Source: Acanthosoma haemorrhoidale (lineage: Eukaryota > Arthropoda > Insecta > Hemiptera > Acanthosomatidae). From it: DNA of 64,000 nt. The stretch spans positions 106,808,638 to 106,872,637 of the forward strand of contig OV884014.1 in NCBI GenBank assembly GCA_930367205.1, written 5' to 3'. Under the pieces are notes generated by a model. The model was not told the DNA's origin, did not search any database, and saw nothing but the letters and a program-made list of their open reading frames with translations. Made by a program: the position numbers and the translations under genes. Within the stretch, counting starts at the first letter, position 1, and each line of letters begins with the position of its first letter. Below, piece by piece: positions 57,720-64,000 of this stretch.

Positions 57720-60700
57720 TTACCGTCGTGCTACCGCACTCCTTGTGCAGAGGTATGGTGGTGGAGGGTTTCCTAATTCCTCTGGTTCACCCGGTGGAGG
57801 TAAACTTTCGGCTGTGTCTAGCAAATAGGCTGGCTTTACACGGTCTAGGGAGATGCGAGTCTCTTTATTATCTGCCCTTATGACCAAGGTTTTATTTTTC
57901 CTGCTGACTACGAGATGCGGGCCAGTATAAGCCGGTTCTAGACTACGCCGGTGTTCTTGTCGAACGAAAACGTGAGTGCAGTTGTTGAGGTCCTTGCTGA
58001 CGAACGTCTTCCTCGTGTCTTTCCGGTGTTGAGTGATGTCGCGTCGGACGTCAAGATCTACTCGTGTTGGTGTAAAGTATTCTCCAGGAAGCCGTAAGGG
58101 TTTTTGGTATGTTCGCTCGGCGACACTGCACCCTAGGTCCTCTTTGATTACACTTCGTAGGCCGAGCAGGACTGCTGGCAGGCTTCGCGTCCATTGACGG
58201 TGTTGTGAATGGGCGGTTAGTGCGGCTTTAAGCGAGCGGTGCCATCGTTCAATTCGGCCGTTTGACTGTGGATGGTAGGCGGTAGTCCGTATTCTCTCGA
58301 CACCCAGGAGGCGAGTTAGCCTCGTGAACAGGTCTGATTCAAACTGGCGGCCTTGGTCAGTCGTTATTCGCATAGGTGTGCCGAACCTGGCGACCCAGCC
58401 ACTAAAGAAGGCGTCGGCTACGGTGGTAGCTTCCATGTTGCCAAGTGGGATTGCTTCCGGCCATCCCGTGGCTCGGTCAATCATGGTGAGGATGTATCGC
58501 TTCCCCTCTGACGTTGGCAGTGGTCCTACGAGATCGATATGCACGTGCTCGAACTTTCCCGCGTCCGCGAATCGCCCTGGAGGGGTGATGGTGTGACGGT
58601 GTATTTTTGAGGTCTGGCATGCTATACAACATCGCGCCCATCGAGCCACGTCAGCGTTCATACCCGGCCAAAAAAACCTCTGGCTCATCATCTTCCGACT
58701 TGCTCTTACTCCTGGGTGGCTTAGGCTGTGCAGCTGGTCGAAGGTGGATCTTCGAAAACCCGAAGGCAAGTACGGCCTTGGCTCCCCCAGTGAGGTCTCG
58801 CAAACGAGAGAAATGTCGCTGCCGGGGATGTTAACGGGCTCTAGCCTGCATGTGGTGTTCTGTTCCCTGAAGAGTGTTAATTCGTGATCTTCTACTTGAG
58901 CCGTGTGTAATTTTTGAAAATTTTCAGGTACGCAGACGGCTTCTATTCGCGAGAGGGCATCCGCCACGACGTTGTCCTCACCCTTACAATAGCGTATTTC
59001 TGTCGTGAATTGAGCTATGTAATTTAAGTATCGCATGCGTCGTGGGCAGGAAGTGTCACTTTGTTGGGCCATGGCGTGTGTGAGCGGCTTGTGGTCTGTA
59101 TAAATGATTACTTCCCGCGCTTCGAGATGCTGTCGAAAATATTTGACTGCTTCGTAGATAGCTAATAGCTCTCTATCGAAGGTGCTGTATTTCGACTGAG
59201 CAGTGTTGAAAGCGCGGCTGAAGAAACCGATGGGCCTTAGAGCACCTCCCTCCATCTGTTGTAGTGCCGCACCCATAGCTGTGTCACTAGCGTCCGTGGC
59301 TAGGATGAGCTGCCCGTCTGTTGATGGATGAGCAAGATGGGCGGCGTTTGCCAGAGTCTTGCGGGTTTCCTCGAAGGCGCTAGCAGCTTCTTCGGTCCAG
59401 TCGATTATGGTACGGTCATTTTTCTTGGCCCCTTGTAGGTAGGCGTTAAGTACCCTCTGGTGTTCCGCTGCGTTAGGTAAGCACCGGCGATAAAAGTTGA
59501 TCATACCGAGAAAACGTCTGAGGTCTCGTATCGTAGTTGGTCGGGGGTAGTCTAAGATCACCTGTACTTTAGCTGGCGATGGAACGATGCCCTGGGGTGA
59601 GACGTGGTACCCTAGGAATCCGACCTCGGACTGTCCTAGCACGCATTTCGCGATGTTAAGGGTTAGACTATGAGCCGCCAGACGACCGAAGACTGTTTCC
59701 AGGTGACGCTGGTGTTCCTCTTCGTTGGCCGAAGCGATTAGTATGTCATCGAGGTATACGAACACAAATTGTAGATCTCTAAAAATGTTGTCCATATACC
59801 TCTGGAACGACTGGGCAGCGTTGCGAAGTCCGAACGTCATTCGGAGGAATTCAAAAAGTCCGAAGGGTGTGATAATAGCCGTCTTGGGGATGTCCTGAGG
59901 GTTTACCGGAATGTGATGGTAAGCCCTTTTGATGTCAAGTGTTGAAAATATGGTAGTGCCAAACAACTGGTTGTTAAAGTCTGAAATATTGGGCACACCA
60001 TAACGGTCTGGGATGGTTTTATTGTTCAGTTGTCGATAGTCTCCGCAGGGGCGTATTGTTCCGTCCTTTTTCGTAACAATGTGAAGGGGGCTGGCCCACG
60101 GGCTGTTGGAGGGCCGACAAATTCCTTCGTCCATCATTCGCCGGAATTCTTCCTTGGCGGCCTGATATTTTGCTGGTGCTAATCGACGAGCCTTGCTGCA
60201 TACGGGCGGTCCCCGAGTGTCTATGTAGTGCTCTACCTTTGTCGGCGGAATTGAGCCCATAGGTTGTTGTGGTCGTGTTAGCTGAGGGTAGCGCCGTAAG
60301 AGGCCGGCGTATTTGTTGCCGGGTGGTATGTTTGATATCACGGAGAGCGTAGCGACGTGTGTTCTTCCCGTGGTACGACGACCGGTAATGCCATCTATCA
60401 GCTGGCGGCTCTGAAGATCTACCAGTAGGTGGTAATGAGCCAGGAAGTCGGCACCTAGAATTGGCTGCTGGACTTCTGCCATAATGAAGTTCCATTTAAA
60501 AATTCGCTGCAGGCCTAGATCGAGGTTCCTGTTGACTTCTCCATACGTTGGAATGCAGCTGCCGTTAGCGGCGTAGAGCTGGTAGTCGGAAGATCTAGCC
60601 TTTTTTACCTTGGGTGGTGGAAGTACGGAGATAGCTGCTCCCGTATCTATCAAATAATGCTGCCGAGTGCGGACGTCTGTCACGAATAGGCGGTGAAAGG

Positions 60701-61562
60701 TTAGGCCTGCCATGGGTACCGCTTTGACCGTGGCGACTTTTAGTTTCCTCGTCGGTGTGGTAGCGTCATCAACCCACCTACAGGGCCTGCGACATCGATA
60801 TGCTTCCTTACCAAATCTGTCGTGGTAGAAGCATAAGCCCTTACTACTAGATCCGGTAGTTGGTTTCGGTCGCTGGTATCGCCGCGCGGGCCCATTTTCT
60901 TCTCGTCTGTTCATGGAATTGGCCAGCACAGATACTTGTTGGGTGAGCTGTGCGATGGCTGTCTGGCAGTCACAGCTGGAGCGTGGCAGGCTGACCTCGT
61001 GAGTTGATGCGGGCTGGACTGCGTGTATCGCGGTTGTTGAACTTAAGTCCATGATTTTGTCCGCGATTAACGTCAGTTTCGATAATTTCGCCTCGTAGTG
61101 CGATGCCAGTATTTCGCGGACCCTGTCTGGCAAGGCGCGAAGCCAGAGGGTGCGAATGACGTCCTCAAAGGTCGTGGGTCCTGCCAGTGCTTGCATTTGC
61201 CGCAGGAGATGTGAAGGTTTCTGGTCTCCGAGGTGTGTCTCTTCCAATAACCGGATCAGTCGTCTGTAGTGGCTCTGGCTGTATGTTTCGATAAGCCGAG
61301 CCTTTAAGTCTTCGTAGGGACTATCGCTTGGAGAATACGCTAGGTCTGCGACCTGTGTTAGTACCCTGAACGGAAGCTGAGCGTAAATGTGCTCAGATTT
61401 GGCCTTAGGCGAAGAGATCCGGCTCGTTAAAAAAATATTTTCGACCTGCAGGAACCACAGTCTTGGGTCTTCTTCATGAAATTCCGGCAGTTTGCACGTC
61501 CGAGAAATGGCGTGTACGGTCGCACAGCATGATTCGTCGGACGGAGCTGGTGAGTTGGCCAT
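57720..61562 (-). CDS. CsRn1-type Gag-Pol polyprotein, intact 1280 aa
   Basis: Single ORF from ATG 61562 to TAA 57720. Gag occupies ~1-265, with the unusual CHCC-type motif CFYHDRFGKEAYRC (~244-257), a hallmark of the CsRn1 clade. Protease YLIDTGAAISVLP has Asp306. RT (~490-660) has FSTLDIKRAYHHI, TFGLRNAAQSFQ and YLDD at 603-606. RNase H has LATDASDTAMGAAL (Asp757) and FDRELLAIY. Integrase has an HHCC zinc finger (LHSLSHPGV near 945-949 and CIAC at 979-982) and a catalytic Asp1010, Asp1069, Glu1105 triad with D-35-E spacing. GC content (~50%) is far above the surroundings. No stop or frameshift; all catalytic residues are present. It copies its RNA into DNA and integrates it; likely recently active. 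Confidence 0.95.
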   Translation of the reverse strand: MANSPAPSDESCCATVHAISRTCKLPEFHEEDPRLWFLQVENIFLTSRISSPKAKSEHIYAQLPFRVLTQVADLAYSPSDSPYEDLKARLIETYSQSHYRRLIRLLEETHLGDQKPSHLLRQMQALAGPTTFEDVIRTLWLRALPDRVREILASHYEAKLSKLTLIADKIMDLSSTTAIHAVQPASTHEVSLPRSSCDCQTAIAQLTQQVSVLANSMNRREENGPARRYQRPKPTTGSSSKGLCFYHDRFGKEAYRCRRPCRWVDDATTPTRKLKVATVKAVPMAGLTFHRLFVTDVRTRQHYLIDTGAAISVLPPPKVKKARSSDYQLYAANGSCIPTYGEVNRNLDLGLQRIFKWNFIMAEVQQPILGADFLAHYHLLVDLQSRQLIDGITGRRTTGRTHVATLSVISNIPPGNKYAGLLRRYPQLTRPQQPMGSIPPTKVEHYIDTRGPPVCSKARRLAPAKYQAAKEEFRRMMDEGICRPSNSPWASPLHIVTKKDGTIRPCGDYRQLNNKTIPDRYGVPNISDFNNQLFGTTIFSTLDIKRAYHHIPVNPQDIPKTAIITPFGLFEFLRMTFGLRNAAQSFQRYMDNIFRDLQFVFVYLDDILIASANEEEHQRHLETVFGRLAAHSLTLNIAKCVLGQSEVGFLGYHVSPQGIVPSPAKVQVILDYPRPTTIRDLRRFLGMINFYRRCLPNAAEHQRVLNAYLQGAKKNDRTIIDWTEEAASAFEETRKTLANAAHLAHPSTDGQLILATDASDTAMGAALQQMEGGALRPIGFFSRAFNTAQSKYSTFDRELLAIYEAVKYFRQHLEAREVIIYTDHKPLTHAMAQQSDTSCPRRMRYLNYIAQFTTEIRYCKGEDNVVADALSRIEAVCVPENFQKLHTAQVEDHELTLFREQNTTCRLEPVNIPGSDISLVCETSLGEPRPYLPSGFRRSTFDQLHSLSHPGVRASRKMMSQRFFWPGMNADVARWARCCIACQTSKIHRHTITPPGRFADAGKFEHVHIDLVGPLPTSEGKRYILTMIDRATGWPEAIPLGNMEATTVADAFFSGWVARFGTPMRITTDQGRQFESDLFTRLTRLLGVERIRTTAYHPQSNGRIERWHRSLKAALTAHSQHRQWTRSLPAVLLGLRSVIKEDLGCSVAERTYQKPLRLPGEYFTPTRVDLDVRRDITQHRKDTRKTFVSKDLNNCTHVFVRQEHRRSLEPAYTGPHLVVSRKNKTLVIRADNKETRISLDRVKPAYLLDTAESLPPPGEPEELGNPPPPYLCTRSAVARR

Positions 61563-61671
61563 CGTAAGAAAAGGTTTCTTCTGAGATCACGGTGGTTTCT
61601 CGCGGCGGGTTCACCAGTTGTCGCGGTGGCTTGATCGCGTTGAGCTTCTCATTCACGTCGAAGGTTACCAA

Positions 61672-62321
61672 TTGTCGGGGCGTCACTAGGGGAGTACCTG
61701 ATCACTCTAGCCCTGGTGACAAGTGCGGATCGATGTAGTTTATAACATGGACCATTGTTCCATGTCGGCATTTTTATATCTGACTCCATTTATTGATAGG
61801 AATGTGTCCCGACAAGACACTATGTTCAAAAGAAAAAGGTAGAGAGGTAGCATAAATGATAATACCGGTTCAGAGTTCATACGGGGCACAGCAGTCTGGT
61901 AGGCTGGGCGGCAGGCGCGAGACAGCATGACGACTCATAGGACAGCAGAGAGAGAGTAGGCTTCAGCCCTTACTTTACTAGCCTTAAATACCATATCCCC
62001 TACCTAGTGAGAGGTGCGGTTGGCTGACAGGGGTATGATTTACGATGCACAGGTAGCCAGTGCCTCTTCGTTATATCGCCGTTGGAATAAAAGGGTGTGT
62101 TTTTATATGGTTGCTAGCAGGGGCTGAAGGTCTATCTTAATAGGGGTAAGTGTCCTTACCCTCGGGTTTATTGCCGCCTGTCGTTGCCCGAATGACTGGC
62201 CGTCTCCTACCACGCCGTGACCCTGATTTATTCCAAAGAAGCTTACAAGATTTACATTATATAATAATACATTACTAACCCGAGTGTAGGGTGATTTACA
62301 TATATTTATTGCTACGCTACA
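61672..62321 (-). repeat. 5' LTR of CsRn1-type element
   Basis: Begins TGTAGC on the minus strand, contains TATAAAA (~62101-62108), a CT-rich leader downstream, and ends at the primer binding site. About 650 bp. The inner boundary is set by the primer binding site, not by a second LTR. Confidence 0.7.
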
Positions 62322-62348
62322 ATTGTATTTTTGATTTTATTTAAAAAT

Positions 62349-63058
62349 TCAATCGGGTTTAGATTTTTTAAAATTTTGAAATTCTAATTTATTATTACTA
62401 CTTTTTACTTGTATTATCTCATTGTCAATTACTAAATTAGATTCACCTGAGTTACTTGACAATTTACTTGTATTTTCCTCCATTTTATTTCTTAAATCTT
62501 CCACTTCTTTCTCTATTTTATTACTTTTATCGATACTTTCTTTTTTATAAGCTCCTAATTCTGTAATAGTTTTTTGTTCATGAATTACGAATTTTTTGCT
62601 CATCCATGCTACTTGTTCATCAAATTTATTCTCCGTTTCTAACTTATATTCTTTTAAATCGGTTTCTTGATATCCTATTTCCGTTTCCAAAAGATGCAAT
62701 TTTTTATCAAATTTTATATTAAAATCTATGAAAGAGTTTTGTAACCCTTGCTCAATGCTCTCGAATCTATTATCAAATTTTTCATCTGCCAATTTATCGA
62801 TTTTATTAGATAATTGTAATAAATTTTGTTTATTTTCTTGTTTTAATTCTTTAAAATTTTCTACCATTAATTTTAATATATTTTCCATCTTATCTCCTCT
62901 GGACTTGATTCATTTAAACTAAAATTTTGATCATTGTTTGATACCGGACTATCAAGTGATTGCCTTTTGCTAACCTCATTTTCTTTATTATCTACGTATC
63001 TATTTATTATAGTTTGCTCATTTGGATCAATATTGACACTATGCTTATCTTTTTCCAT
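62349..63058 (-). pseudogene. Family A Gag, coiled-coil ORF (unit 3)
   Basis: Same ORF as in units 1 and 2 from ATG 63058. A 2 bp loss near 62890 (TATTCTCCTC to TATCTCCTCT) shifts the frame, splitting it into 62873-63058 and 62349-62888. It has one ENKQN coiled-coil block like unit 2. Confidence 0.75.
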
Positions 63059-63184
63059 GACTGAAATTAACAATATGAATCTTAATCACAAATACAATTT
63101 TTAACCTAATCTTTATATCAAATTTGAACACAATTTTCGTGACACTATCTTAACAATCCTTTAGCCAGATTACTTCGTTATCGG

Positions 63185-63202
63185 TCCTTACGTTGGGCGC
63201 CA
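63185..63202 (-). other. Family A primer binding site (unit 3)
   Basis: Minus strand TGGCGCCCAACGTAAGG, same as unit 2. Confidence 0.8.
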
Positions 63203-64000
63203 AATATTATGTTCTTTAACTTTAAATATATTTTATTTATTATTTACTATTAGGTTCTATTAACAAAAATAATTCTGGCAAAAAGATAAATTTAATTTTA
63301 CAAACATAACAAAAAAATAAACTTATATTAATTATATAAATACTTGTGTATTAATTCGATTCCTTTTCTTCTTCAATGGTCTTCTTTTTATTCAAATTTA
63401 TAATTCTTCTCTTCGTGCTATTTCTCTTCCGTTCCGTTTCAAGTCAACAACCACTAACCAACAAAGTTTTCAAGTTTTTCATACTCACAATCTCAAGCTA
63501 ATAACATGTATTACGGGCTGATGCCAAAGCTAGATGAGTATAATTCTCAATGTGTTTTCATTATCACAACCACAACAATACTAATTATAACTGGCTAAAC
63601 TAGAGAGTCATTCTCTGTGTGTTTCTATCATCACAACAACCAGTAGACTGTCCTTTGTTTTTTCTTTTCACTCTCCTTTGTTTTTATTTGCCTTCTTGAT
63701 TCACGGTTGGATTAAATATTATATAAAAACTCCACAATATCTAATATCACAACAATATATATAAACTACATAAATTAATAATATTTCTTTTAATTTTCTA
63801 AATACTTAACAACGTAAAATAGGATATTGTCTTTCTCCGGTTTAAAAGTTATAGCATTTTAGTTCCTCGTTCGGTGACCAATTTATTCTACACGAAAGTT
63901 TGTGTGGGCAGGTCCGTGAATTAGGTCTATTTTCTCACTGTAATCGCAAGAAAGTGCCTATCCAATCGAACCTATTCATGTTTCAAAAAATGCAATTTGG
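63203..64000 (-). mobile_element. Family A 5' LTR (unit 3, runs off the window)
   Basis: Collinear with 29435-30232. No gene. Confidence 0.6.

Larger units (their letters stand above)
56959..62321 (-). mobile_element. CsRn1-clade Ty3/Gypsy retrotransposon with truncated 3' LTR
   Basis: Minus-strand order: 5' LTR (~61672-62321, starts TGTAGCGTAGC), primer binding site TGGTAACCTTCGACGTG (61653-61670; resembles the tRNA-Trp site TGGTGACCCCGACGTG of CsRn1 elements), Gag-Pol ORF, ~540 bp untranslated region, polypurine tract TTTGGGGGAGC (~57165-57176), and a 3' LTR of only 204 bp (56959-57162). Inserted in family A gag of unit 3 only, so younger than the array. Host sequence on the two sides (TTTTATTT / ATTGTATT) joins without duplication or loss. 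Confidence 0.85.
55935..64000. repeat. Tandem segmental duplication, unit 3 (partial)
   Basis: Third copy, starting with the same family A gag sequence. It is split by the CsRn1-type retrotransposon at 56959-62321 and then resumes collinearly (gag coiled coil, primer binding site, LTR) to the window edge. Exon 3 of Hsp90-like copy C is expected just beyond the right edge; this is inference from the periodicity. Confidence 0.9.

Noticed and set aside
58324..58834. Plus-strand open frames opposite the CsRn1-type polyprotein
   Set aside because: Shadows of a GC-rich, fully coding minus-strand ORF; no domain or start context of their own.
60019..60495. 158-codon minus-strand frame overlapping the polyprotein in another frame
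   Set aside because: Lies wholly inside the Gag-Pol ORF and has no homology.
1..64000. Whole array as a simple assembly duplication artefact
   Set aside because: The units differ by many substitutions and by large, distinct indels on both sides, which a duplicated contig would not show. Diploid haplotypes wrongly placed in tandem remain possible and would need long reads.
1..64000. Prokaryotic features (CRISPR arrays, operons, Shine-Dalgarno sites)
   Set aside because: Introns, LTR elements and a NUMT identify a eukaryotic nuclear sequence; no regularly spaced direct repeats of CRISPR type were seen.

Overview
This is an intron-containing animal genome, most likely arthropod. It is AT-rich, has GT-AG introns and an Hsp90-family gene with a TATA plus TCAGTC-type initiator. 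Ty3/Gypsy, Tc1-like and LINE relics are abundant, and a nuclear copy of mitochondrial cox1 reads in an invertebrate mitochondrial code (TGA = Trp). I cannot place the species from the sequence alone.

The window is dominated by one large tandem duplication. Position 1, position 27529 and position 55935 start with the same sequence, so it holds a unit 1 of 27528 bp, a unit 2 of 28406 bp and the start of a unit 3. Each repeat carries one copy of a degenerate Hsp90-like gene on the + strand: exon 3 of copy A (4159-5218), all of copy B (24352-32595) and exons 1-2 of copy C (51993-53163). Copy B encodes 441 aa (N-terminal ATPase domain, charged linker, part of the middle domain). It keeps the catalytic Glu and nucleotide-binding Asp and Asn, but has lost three residues of the GxxGxG ATP-lid motif and residues of the middle-domain catalytic loop. 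The remaining middle domain and the C-terminal dimerisation domain are deleted, leaving an out-of-frame tail that ends in MEEVV instead of MEEVD.

Intron 2 of the Hsp90-like gene is a nest of one Ty3/Gypsy family (here 'family A'), all antisense to the host gene: gag with coiled coil, protease, RT fragments, and a long terminal repeat next to a tRNA-Lys-type primer binding site. Between one Hsp90-like gene and the next, each unit holds a 2.1 kb fold-back element with 390 bp arms, a LINE reverse-transcriptase fragment, a cox1 NUMT, two possible orphan exons, a Tc1-like transposase relic, a second Ty3/Gypsy element ('family C', with gag zinc knuckles, protease, RT/RNase H and integrase) and a relic of an arthropod transposon-like gene family containing YSDMCAGQNRN. 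Units 1 and 2 are near-identical base for base but differ by many large, often complementary, deletions and insertions.

Unit 3 is interrupted by a third Ty3/Gypsy element of CsRn1-clade type (56959-62321). It has an intact 1280-aa Gag-Pol ORF, a full 5' LTR, a truncated 3' LTR and no visible target-site duplication. It is the only plainly intact long coding region in the window.
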